From JBCDBH01 sp039184055 (GTDB lineage Bacteria; Acidobacteriota; Thermoanaerobaculia; Multivoradales; J023), in NCBI GenBank assembly GCA_039184055.1, contig JBCDBH010000058.1, positions 1 through 21,296 of the forward strand: a DNA stretch of 21,296 bases. Direction: 5' to 3'. The notes beneath the pieces are model-generated. The model ran no database searches. It was not told the DNA's origin and saw nothing but the letters and a program-made list of their open reading frames with translations. The position numbers and the translations under genes were made by a program. Positions 14,003-20,228 of this stretch are shown here, one piece after another. How positions within the stretch are numbered: the stretch's first letter is position 1; every line of letters starts with the position of its first letter.

Positions 14003-14036
14003 TGAACGTTCAAGAATAATCGGCTCGATCGAGCCG
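14003..14036. promoter_or_regulatory. Two perfect palindromes in the carboxylase/tldD divergent gap
   Basis: TGAACGTTCA (14003-14012) and CGGCTCGATCGAGCCG (14021-14036) are both perfect palindromes, separated by eight AT-rich bases (AGAATAAT). They lie 23-56 bases upstream of the carboxylase start. Their position suits operators for a dimeric regulator acting on one or both divergent genes. The regulator is unknown. Confidence 0.45.
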
Positions 14037-14111
14037 CTCGCCGACGACGGAACGCGCCGAGCTTATCGTGATTCGTCGACGCCACCGGAATCCTTACCGC
14101 CGTACCGTAGA

Positions 14112-15470
14112 ATGGCGCGCTCCGACGATCGACCGGACCGACACCTCCACCACACCCTCGACTCGGACCACACCTTGCCCTTCAACGATCTCGACCACAC
14201 CGGCATCGCTCGCACCCTGGCCCAGATCGCCGAACGTCCCGGCGACCTGGCCGATCTCTATCTCGAGCGTCGTGAAGAAACCGCGTTCGACCGCTTCGGT
14301 TTGCGGGTGGTGCGTGAAGAGGGAGTGGCGGTGCGATTGGTGCGTGGCGCCGACGTCTGGCTCACCGCCATCGACCGGCTCGACGCCGACGCTTTCGGCG
14401 AAGCCTGGCGTCGCACGGCGCGCGCCATGCCACGCGCCACCTATCCGGTACGTCCCTTCGAGATCGCCAAGTGGCAACGTCCCGAGCACGACGAGATCTT
14501 CGCCTGGTCCGGGCGTTTGCAGCGCGCGCTACGCTCCCGGCGGATTCGCACCCCTCCCCAGGTGTCGTTGCGACGGCATCGCGCCTGGACGCGGGTCATC
14601 GGCACACGGCTCTCCGGGGGCACCGAGCACGAGCACTTCTACAGCATCGACGTCGAGCTTCCCGACGCCCGCTGGGGCGGCTTGGTGACCAAGCTCGATC
14701 ACAACGCCGCCGACGACGTTGCCCTCCAGCTCTCCCGCGCCACGCAAGCACACGGCGCCGACCCGCCATCACCCACCCGAGCCTGCGTGCTCGGTCCCCA
14801 GGTGGTCGCGGTGCTGCTCCATGAAGCGGTGGCCCACGCGCTCGAGGTCGACATCTTGGCGTATGGCGGGCATCCCGAGGCGGCGGTCGGCGTGCGACTC
14901 GGCACCGACGAGATCGACGTGCTCGACGACCCGTCGAGCGCGCCCGAATCGGTGCGGCGTCAGGCCGACGACGAAGGCCTCCCGGTGCGCCGCCGCTGGC
15001 TTCTCCGCGGTGGTGTCGTCGAGCAGCCGCTGTGCGACAGCCGATGGGCGGCGAAATCCGACGTGCTGGTCGCCGGTGCCGGACGACGCAGCGGTCGTCA
15101 TCGCGCGCCCGCGCCGCGCTCGAGCCACCTCGAGCTGCGTCCCGGCGAGCACACCACCGACGCCCTGCTCGCCGCCACCGAAGGCGGGCTCTATCTCACT
15201 GCCGCGAGCCGTGGTCGACTCGATCCGCTCTCCGGTCACTTCATCTTGGAGCTGCCGTACGGACGTCGCATCACCAACGGCATGCCCGCCGAGCCGGTCG
15301 GCCCGAGCGTGCTCCGTGGCCATGTCAGCGACCTTCTGCGCGCGGTGACCGCCGTCGGCGCCGAAACCGCCGTCGCCGGCGCCGGCTGGTGCGCCAAAGA
15401 CGGTATGCGTCTCCCGGTGTGGGCCACTGTCTCGCCGATGCGTCTCGAAGGCGTGGAGATCGGCTCGTGA
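14112..15470 (+). CDS. TldD/PmbA-family metallopeptidase, TldD-type
   Basis: A 452-residue protein corresponding to TldD, the catalytic half of the TldD/TldE metalloprotease that degrades or matures small peptides (microcin B17 maturation, CcdA degradation in E. coli). The zinc motif HEAVAH (237-242) follows a hydrophobic strand, and Cys427 in GAGWCAKDGMRLPV matches the C-terminal metal-ligand region. The N-terminal domain (about 30-200) is the usual fold with DLYLERREE and REEGVAVRLV. A stretch at 320-335 (GAGRRSGRHRAPAPRSSHLE) is more basic than in classical TldD. Start is the ATG at 14112; TTG at 14175 is possible. It overlaps the tldE-type partner by four bases (GTGA), as expected for subunits of one heterodimer. 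Confidence 0.88.
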   Translation: MARSDDRPDRHLHHTLDSDHTLPFNDLDHTGIARTLAQIAERPGDLADLYLERREETAFDRFGLRVVREEGVAVRLVRGADVWLTAIDRLDADAFGEAWRRTARAMPRATYPVRPFEIAKWQRPEHDEIFAWSGRLQRALRSRRIRTPPQVSLRRHRAWTRVIGTRLSGGTEHEHFYSIDVELPDARWGGLVTKLDHNAADDVALQLSRATQAHGADPPSPTRACVLGPQVVAVLLHEAVAHALEVDILAYGGHPEAAVGVRLGTDEIDVLDDPSSAPESVRRQADDEGLPVRRRWLLRGGVVEQPLCDSRWAAKSDVLVAGAGRRSGRHRAPAPRSSHLELRPGEHTTDALLAATEGGLYLTAASRGRLDPLSGHFILELPYGRRITNGMPAEPVGPSVLRGHVSDLLRAVTAVGAETAVAGAGWCAKDGMRLPVWATVSPMRLEGVEIGS

Positions 15471-16768
15471 ATCACGTCGAAGTCGCCGCGCTGCGGAGCG
15501 TCATGGAGACGCTCGAGAAAGGCCACGAAAACGTCGAGGTCTTCGCCAAAGTCGGACGGAGTCGCAGCCTCACCCTGAACATCGATCGCCAGGTGCTCAG
15601 CCTGCACGACGAAGCCGGTTGGGCGGTGCGAGCCGGTGACGATCGGCGTTCGTTCTTCCACGCCGTCGCCGGCGTGCCCACCGTCGATCTGCGCTGGCCC
15701 ACCCCCGCCGCGGGCGGTCTGAGGCTGGCCCAGCCGCTCACCCCGACGCCATTCGTCGAGCCCGACACCGTCGACCGCGCCCTGGTCGGTGAAAACGAAG
15801 CGCAGAAGCTGCTCGCCACCGTGGCGAGTGAGCTCGAGTCCGAGCTGCCCAAGGCACGATTGCTCGAAGCCCGGCTCGACGACGGCTCGAGCGAAGCTCG
15901 GCTGCTCAACAATCGCGGTCTCGACGCGCGGATCCGTCGTCGCCTCGGCGTGCTCCGTCTCCATGCGCTGCTCGCCGAAGGCACCACCACCCACGTCGCC
16001 GACACCGTCGCCATCGCCGCCGCCGCCCAGGAGCTCGACGCCCGCGCCGCCGCGCGTCGTCTCGTCGACCTGCTCACCATCAGTCGTGACGGCCAGGCTC
16101 CCGAGCGTGATCGCGGCGAAATGCTGCTCGCCCCGGCGGTGATGATCCGCATCCTCGCCGCGCTCCTGCCGCTCTTTCTGGAGCTCGATGCCGAGGCTCG
16201 GGTCACCGCGCTCAGCCGCAGCGGGCGTCTCGCCAGCACCGCCACCACCCTCATCGACGACGGCCGCTTCGGCTTGCTCGCCGCCGCCGTCGACGGCGAA
16301 GGCAACCCCACCCGCGCGATCAACCTCGTCGAACGTGGCGTCTATAGACAGCCTTTAGTGAGTTGGGCCGAAGCGCGTGGCGCCCAGGTTGCTTCGGGCT
16401 GCGTGCGTCGCGACTCCTGGCGTGAGCCGCCTCGACGGGGCATCAGCCACTTTTATCTCGCCCCCGACAACGATGTTCGCGTCGCCGACCTGCTCACCGC
16501 GGTCGCGCGCGGCTATTATCTGATCGACCTCGGCGGCGCGCCGCGAATCGATCTCGACCAGGATCGACTCACCGTACCCGTCCGTGGCTTCGCGCTCGAC
16601 GGTGGCCGGCCCAAAGGGGCCATCTCCGGTGCCTGGCTCAGCGGCAGCCTCAGCGGCTTCCTCGCCGGCATCGCCGCCACCGCGCGTGACCTGACTTTTC
16701 TTCCCATCGAGGGCCTGATCGGTGCGCCGACCACCCTCGTTCGTGGCCTCGAGCTTCGTAGAGATTGA
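15467..16768 (+). CDS. TldD/PmbA-family protein, TldE (PmbA)-type partner
   Basis: A 433-residue protein starting at GTG 15467, inside the stop of the tldD-type gene, with GGAG about nine bases upstream. The N-terminal part has ENVEVFAKVGRSRSLTLNID and GWAVRAGDDRRSFF, matching the start of PmbA/TldE. The central part lacks any HExxxH, as expected for the non-catalytic TldE subunit. The C-terminal domain has GISHFYLAPDN and GAISGAWLSGSL, like PmbA's SGxWIENG-type segment. It should pair with TldD to form the closed chamber around the active site. ychF starts ten bases downstream, so at least three genes form one transcript. Confidence 0.85.
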   Translation: MNHVEVAALRSVMETLEKGHENVEVFAKVGRSRSLTLNIDRQVLSLHDEAGWAVRAGDDRRSFFHAVAGVPTVDLRWPTPAAGGLRLAQPLTPTPFVEPDTVDRALVGENEAQKLLATVASELESELPKARLLEARLDDGSSEARLLNNRGLDARIRRRLGVLRLHALLAEGTTTHVADTVAIAAAAQELDARAAARRLVDLLTISRDGQAPERDRGEMLLAPAVMIRILAALLPLFLELDAEARVTALSRSGRLASTATTLIDDGRFGLLAAAVDGEGNPTRAINLVERGVYRQPLVSWAEARGAQVASGCVRRDSWREPPRRGISHFYLAPDNDVRVADLLTAVARGYYLIDLGGAPRIDLDQDRLTVPVRGFALDGGRPKGAISGAWLSGSLSGFLAGIAATARDLTFLPIEGLIGAPTTLVRGLELRRD

Positions 16769-16778
16769 AGGAGCCTCC

Positions 16779-17843
16779 ATGCATCTCGGCATCGTAGGGT
16801 TGCCCAAAGTCGGCAAAACCACCCTCTTCAACACCCTCACCGCCTCCGAAGCGGACACCGACAAATTCAGCGCCTCGCGCAAAACCAACATCGCGGTCGC
16901 CAAAGTGCCCGACCCGCGTCTCGCCGAGCTGCGCGACCTTTTCAAGCCGAAGCGCTACGTGCCCGCCACTGTCGACTACGTCGACGTTCCGGGTATCTCC
17001 AAAGGCGAAAGCAAAGAAAACCTCGACCTCGACGCCCTGCGCCAGGTCGACGCCCTCGTCCACGTCGTCCGCGTCTTCGACGATCCCGAGCTGCCCCACC
17101 CCGAAGGCTCCATCGACGCCGCCCGCGACGTCGAAACCCTCGACCTCGAGCTCGTGCTCGCCGACTACGAAGTCGTCGAACGCCGTATCGACCGCCTCGC
17201 CAAAAGCGCCAAACGCGGCCTCTCCGCCGAAGAAAAAGTCGAAGAAGCCCTGCTCAAAAACACCATCCTCCCCACCTTGGAGAACGAGCAGCCGCTACGT
17301 AGCATCGAGCTCTCCCCGGACGATGAAAAACGTCTCCGAGGCTTCCAGCTCCTCTCCGCCAAACCCCAGCTCGTCATTTTGAACGTCGACGAAAGCGCCA
17401 TCGGTAAAGATCGAGACTTCGGCGTCGAAGAAACCGAAGAACGCCGCGTCGTCGTCATCAGCGCCCCCATCGAAGCGGAAATCGCCCTCCTCAGCGAAGA
17501 CGAACAACGCGAATTCCTCGACGACCTCGGCCTAGAAGAACCCAGCCTCGATCGCGTCCTACGCGCCAGCTACGAGCTCCTCGGCCTCATTTCCTTCTTC
17601 ACCGTCGGCGAAGACGAAGTCCGCGCCTGGACCATCCGTCGCGGCACCATCGCCCGCAAAGCCGCCGGCGCCATCCACAGCGACATCGAACGCGGCTTCA
17701 TCCGCGCCGAAGTCGTGCCCTGGGACGAGCTTCTAAGCCAGGGGTCGATGGCCAAGTGTCGCGATCAGGGAACCCTGCGTTTGGAAGGCAAGGAATACCT
17801 CGTGAAAGACGGCGACGTGACGCACTTTCGATTCAATGTCTAG
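16779..17843 (+). CDS. ychF: YchF-type GTPase/ATPase (OBG family)
   Basis: A 354-residue P-loop protein of the YchF/OLA1 group, which binds ATP and associates with ribosomes. Walker A is GLPKVGKT (7-14), G3 is DVPG (69-72), and the nucleotide-specificity motif is NVDE (202-205), the YchF replacement for NKxD that permits ATP binding. The C-terminal TGS domain is clear from about residue 270 (FFTVGEDEVRAWTIRRGTIA, then GDVTHFRFNV). The usual NYPFxTIxPN segment after G1 is replaced by DKFSASRKTNIAVAKVPDPRL, marking a divergent subgroup. AAGGAG lies five bases before the ATG. Codon choice is unusually uniform (GAA, AAA and C-ending codons) compared with neighbours, perhaps reflecting high expression. 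Confidence 0.92.
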   Translation: MHLGIVGLPKVGKTTLFNTLTASEADTDKFSASRKTNIAVAKVPDPRLAELRDLFKPKRYVPATVDYVDVPGISKGESKENLDLDALRQVDALVHVVRVFDDPELPHPEGSIDAARDVETLDLELVLADYEVVERRIDRLAKSAKRGLSAEEKVEEALLKNTILPTLENEQPLRSIELSPDDEKRLRGFQLLSAKPQLVILNVDESAIGKDRDFGVEETEERRVVVISAPIEAEIALLSEDEQREFLDDLGLEEPSLDRVLRASYELLGLISFFTVGEDEVRAWTIRRGTIARKAAGAIHSDIERGFIRAEVVPWDELLSQGSMAKCRDQGTLRLEGKEYLVKDGDVTHFRFNV

Positions 17844-18103
17844 TGCCTCTCTCCCCTGAAGACCGCGCCAAGATCGAAGCCGTTTACCTCTGCGGCCCGA
17901 AGACGGCCGACTACCTCGACATGATCGGTATCGAGTCGTTCGATCAGCTCGCCGATGCCGACGCCGAGGAGCTCGCCGATGCCGTGAACGTATGGCTCGG
18001 TCGGCGGCATATCAACGCGATGGGGGTGCGGGCGTTTCAGCACGTGGTCGATGCGGCGGTCGCAGATCGGCTGAGGCGTCAGAAACGTGGCGAGCCGGGG
18101 TAG
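17843..18103 (+). CDS. Small helix-hairpin-helix protein
   Basis: An 86-residue protein starting at GTG 17843, which overlaps the ychF TAG by one base. CGPKTADYLDMIGIESFDQLADADAEELA (residues 17-45) is a helix-hairpin-helix unit of the type found in Cdd1 and DUF4332 proteins (GxxxAxxLxxxGI then an aspartate-rich turn). A second helical part follows (about 50-76) with a basic tail. HhH units contact DNA backbone non-specifically or serve as protein contacts. The partner and role are unknown. Tight coupling to ychF suggests co-expression, though such coupling can be incidental. Confidence 0.75.
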   Translation: MPLSPEDRAKIEAVYLCGPKTADYLDMIGIESFDQLADADAEELADAVNVWLGRRHINAMGVRAFQHVVDAAVADRLRRQKRGEPG

Positions 18104-18140
18104 AAAATCTCATGGGTGATGGCTCGTGTCTTTGGCAAGC

Positions 18141-18151
18141 TAGGCGCATGG
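18141..18151 (+). repeat. 11-bp direct repeat flanking the TA module (second copy 18811-18821)
   Basis: TAGGCGCATGG occurs at 18141-18151 and again at 18811-18821, where its TAG is the stop codon of the toxin gene. The two copies bracket the DUF433/DUF5615 pair exactly. Such short repeats can mark an insertion or recombination event, but an 11-base match within 21 kb is expected by chance many times, so the positioning is the only argument. Confidence 0.3.
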
Positions 18152-18173
18152 GGCCCGCTGATAAGCTAAGACC

Positions 18174-18485
18174 ATGACTGGTCTTGCCGTCAGCGTTCAT
18201 ATCGAAACCACCGAAGGCATACGCAGCGGTAAGCCCTGCCTCGTTGGTACGCGGATGACTGTGGCCGATGTCGTGACGATGCACCTTCGCCTCGGTCAAT
18301 CGCTCGAGGAAATCGCGGGTACGTATGGCCTGTCGTTAGCGTCTGTCTATGCAGCGATGAGCTACTACCACGATCATCGTGAGGCCATCGATCGTTCGAT
18401 CGATGAGGCGCGGGCCTACGCCGACTCCATGGCCGAGAGAACGCCGTCGAAACTTGCGGCAAAGCTGGCCGGTGAGCGTGGCTGA
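18174..18485 (+). CDS. DUF433 antitoxin
   Basis: A 103-residue protein. IRSGKPCLVGTRMTVADVV (16-34), then LRLGQSLEEIAGTYGLSLASVYAAMSYYHDH (38-68) is the DUF433 pattern, a winged/HTH fold found in VapB-like antitoxins. It should bind its own promoter and neutralise the toxin encoded immediately downstream. The toxin gene starts inside this gene's end (8- or 14-base overlap), the usual antitoxin-first order. The C-terminal tail (ARAYADSMAERTPSKLAAKLAGERG) is the likely toxin-contact region by analogy. Confidence 0.9.
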   Translation: MTGLAVSVHIETTEGIRSGKPCLVGTRMTVADVVTMHLRLGQSLEEIAGTYGLSLASVYAAMSYYHDHREAIDRSIDEARAYADSMAERTPSKLAAKLAGERG

Positions 18486-18813
18486 ACGCATCGGTTTTCA
18501 CCTTGACGAGCATATTCATCCCGCGATCGCAAAAGCGCTTCGGCAGCATGGCATCAACGTGACGACGACAGTTGAGGCCGGTCTTCGAACGCGAGACGAT
18601 GTAAGCCATCTCAGCTATGCCCAGCGGACAGGGCGGGTCATCGTTACCCATGACGATGATTTTCTCCGTCTCACCCGGGATGTCACGGACCATCCAGGCA
18701 TCGCCTACTGTCACAAGGACGCTCGGTCGCTTGGCGAGATCATCGCAAGTCTTCGTTTGATCTATGAGGCGCTCGAACCTGAAGACATGGTCGGCCACGT
18801 TGAGTTTCTGTAG
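18478..18813 (+). CDS. DUF5615 PIN-like toxin
   Basis: A 111-residue PIN-like domain protein. It has the first acidic residue in IGFHLDEHIHPAIAKALRQHG (Asp10-Glu11) and the second cluster VTHDDDFLRL (56-65), with GRVIV as the strand between; these match the DUF5615 family's LDE and THDxDF blocks. PIN-like proteins of this class are presumed ribonucleases that inhibit growth unless bound by antitoxin. GTG at 18478 or at 18472 could be the start; both are within the antitoxin gene, and neither has a clear ribosome site, consistent with coupled translation. Family pairing DUF433-DUF5615 is well known; the target RNA is not. Confidence 0.9.
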   Translation: MAERIGFHLDEHIHPAIAKALRQHGINVTTTVEAGLRTRDDVSHLSYAQRTGRVIVTHDDDFLRLTRDVTDHPGIAYCHKDARSLGEIIASLRLIYEALEPEDMVGHVEFL

Positions 18814-18855
18814 GCGCATGGCTCGATAGCGATTGGCACTGCTACAAACGAAGAA

Positions 18856-18883
18856 GCCCGGTCACCCCGAAGGATGACCGGGC
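18856..18883 (-). terminator. Intrinsic terminator of the 18905-19723 gene
   Basis: GCCCGGTCA (18856-18864) pairs with TGACCGGGC (18875-18883), a nine-base perfect stem with a ten-base loop. On the minus strand the stem is followed by TTCTTCGTTT, a U-rich tract. It lies 21 bases past the stop codon at 18905. It may also stop plus-strand transcripts from the TA module, but that side lacks a U-tract. Confidence 0.8.
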
Positions 18884-18904
18884 CAGACTCGTCAGCGACG
18901 AGCG

Positions 18905-19723
18905 TTAGTTGACGGGATCGGACGTGACGCCGTTGAGCGCGATGGGTTCGGGCTCGGGCACCTCGTTTTCCGGCGGAGCGGCCGCTGGTTCTTCGTTGCT
19001 CGACTTGATCGGGCGACGGAGTGGACGCCGTACGCTTTCGGCCAGCTCGGGGCGACCGGCGAGACCGTAGAGGCCTTCGAGGACGCGAACGATGCTACGC
19101 ACTTCGCGATCGAGAGCACTCATGCTGCCGGTCTTGAGGTCGTAGGCGCTGGCGGTCCGAGCACGGGCGGCGGAGAGGTTGTCGAGGGCGTCGCGGAGTT
19201 CGTCGTTGGCGCCTTCGAGGTCTCTGAGCCACGGGGTCAGGTCGGTGGGGAGTCCCTCCACGATGGGCGGGGGCAGAGGACGGTCCGGATCGTTGAAGCG
19301 CACGAGGGTGTGCTTCGCCTGCCGCCACAAGGCCTCGGGCACGGTGGCGGTGGAGTTGGCGATGGGCACGATCTCGGGGCTCAAGTCACCGAAGTGGGCA
19401 ACGGCTGCTTGACGGAGAACCAAGAGGCGGTCACGGACCCGCGCGGCTGCTTCGTCACGCTGCCGACGCGGCACCATTTCCGCGGTTTGTTGGTCGATCT
19501 GTTCCTCGTCTCGTAGAACCAGCTGTTCGAGCCGGGTCTCGAGGAAGCGGGCCATCAAGGTCTGCACGAGGCCGAAGTCGGGAACGGTTTCGGTGTCGAT
19601 CACATACCGTCCGAGCACGCTTTCGAGCTCGGAGGCCACCTTGTCGACGTTTTCAGCGGCGAAATTCGCCACGTCGAGGGTGCTACGTTGACGATCGACG
19701 ACCATCTTGGATGGGGTTCTCAT
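18905..19723 (-). CDS. Unrecognised protein with helical core and acidic Pro-rich tail
   Basis: A 272-residue protein that I do not recognise. ATG 19723 is chosen for a very strong site (GGAGGA within 19729-19738) seven bases upstream; the frame runs open 21 residues further but without support. Residues 1-120 are helical with many Glu/Arg/Leu (FAAENVDKVASELESVLGRY; ETRLEQLVLRDEEQIDQQTA), residues about 170-195 form another helix (DLEGANDELRDALDNLSAAR), and the last 45 residues are Pro/Glu/Ala-rich and probably disordered. No signal peptide, membrane helix or catalytic motif. It is a single-gene unit with its own terminator and a long structured leader, so expression is probably regulated independently. 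It sits between a TA module and a DUF4143 ATPase, which suggests accessory DNA. Confidence 0.8.
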   Translation of the reverse strand: MRTPSKMVVDRQRSTLDVANFAAENVDKVASELESVLGRYVIDTETVPDFGLVQTLMARFLETRLEQLVLRDEEQIDQQTAEMVPRRQRDEAAARVRDRLLVLRQAAVAHFGDLSPEIVPIANSTATVPEALWRQAKHTLVRFNDPDRPLPPPIVEGLPTDLTPWLRDLEGANDELRDALDNLSAARARTASAYDLKTGSMSALDREVRSIVRVLEGLYGLAGRPELAESVRRPLRRPIKSSNEEPAAAPPENEVPEPEPIALNGVTSDPVN

Positions 19724-19742
19724 GGAACTCTCCTCCTCTTGT

Positions 19743-19827
19743 GACCGGATCTCCGGTCGAGCTTGTTGTCGGTGGCACGCTGCCACCGGGCGTATCGCCG
19801 AACGGCCGGCTCGTCGGGCGACACGAG
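19743..19827 (-). promoter_or_regulatory. Leader with three hairpins before the orphan gene
   Basis: Between the AT-rich region and the ribosome site, the minus strand would transcribe three stem-loops: CTCGT/ACGAG (19810-19827, with an inner GTCG/CGAC), GGTGGCA-CGC-TGCCACC (19771-19787, seven perfect pairs) and GACCGGA-TC-TCCGGTC (19743-19758, seven perfect pairs). The last ends only four bases before the purine-rich ribosome site. This could stabilise the message or gate translation. No known riboswitch consensus was recognised. Confidence 0.5.
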
Positions 19828-19865
19828 GAGAGTAGGGGGACGAGACGCTAACGCGGTTATTTTTT

Positions 19866-19893
19866 TCATAGGGTGGAGATTCGCTACCTATGA
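19866..19893. promoter_or_regulatory. Inverted repeat in AT-rich region
   Basis: TCATAGG (19866-19872) and CCTATGA (19887-19893) form an inverted repeat with a 14-base centre, preceded by a run of T and followed by GAAATTT. Placed about 145 bases upstream of the orphan gene's start, it could be an operator or part of the promoter. No clear -35/-10 pair was found. Confidence 0.4.
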
Positions 19894-19941
19894 GAAATTT
19901 TGCGTTGATCGGGCCTTGGTGTGATATACAAGCGAGTTCTC

Positions 19942-19959
19942 AGGCAAGCGCTTGTCTGG
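19942..19959. promoter_or_regulatory. Imperfect 18-bp palindrome
   Basis: CAGGCAAGCGCTTGTCTG has a perfect ten-base core (CAAGCGCTTG, 19946-19955) and CAG/CTG ends separated by one mismatched pair. It resembles a dimeric regulator's binding site, in the same AT-rich intergenic stretch. Confidence 0.35.
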
Positions 19960-20035
19960 TCCAATGCGGCCAGATCTAGATCGAACGATTCCTCCAAACC
20001 GAGCCTTTTCTCAGAAAGTCGGCGGATCAGCCGGC

Positions 20036-20104
20036 CAGATCGTGATTTTCTGTAGATATTCGAACGCTCTGTCCTACAGATCGCGAATTTCTGTAGATAT
20101 TCGA
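20036..20104 (+). repeat. Two 28-bp direct repeats with 41-bp period
   Basis: Copies at 20036-20063 and 20077-20104 match at 26 of 28 positions and share the exact core TTTCTGTAGATATTCGA. Between them CTACAGA (20074-20080) is the inverse of TCTGTAG present in each copy, so adjacent hairpins or cruciforms are possible. The sequence is AT-rich against a G+C-rich background. With only two copies and a 13-base spacer it is not a CRISPR array; iterated binding sites are more likely. Confidence 0.65.
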
Positions 20105-20228
20105 GCCTTATCTCCCTTTTGGCCGAATTCCTGGAACAAGGGGGTCGAGCAGCCGGTGACCGGCTCGATGGAGCTGCGTTTTGCCTTTTTGGCCACCCGG
20201 CTTTATGGATGGCCGAGGCGCGCCGTAC

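Larger units (their letters stand above)
19724..20228. other. 505-bp non-coding region, AT-rich in the middle
   Basis: No credible gene lies here. From left to right it holds the orphan gene's ribosome site and three-hairpin leader (to 19827), an AT-rich segment with a T-run and inverted repeat (about 19855-19900), an 18-bp palindrome, two 28-bp direct repeats, and then a G+C-rich end (20105-20228) with two copies of TTTTGGCC and the short hairpin AGCCGG-TGA-CCGGCT. The DUF4143 ATPase gene ends at its right edge with no clear terminator. The base composition shift suggests regulatory DNA or a remnant of inserted DNA. Confidence 0.6.

Noticed and set aside
13980..14085. Upstream ATG start at 14085 for the carboxyltransferase
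   Set aside because: It would add 35 residues without family homology and cover the palindromic operator-like sites; ATG 13980 gives the normal length and has a GAGGTG site.
15236..16323. Long minus-strand ORFs (252 and 283 codons) across tldD/tldE
   Set aside because: Shadows of the tldD/tldE pair; low-complexity Arg/Ser/Ala composition with no domain.
20036..20104. CRISPR array
   Set aside because: Only two repeat copies, a 13-base spacer, imperfect identity and no cas genes in the window.
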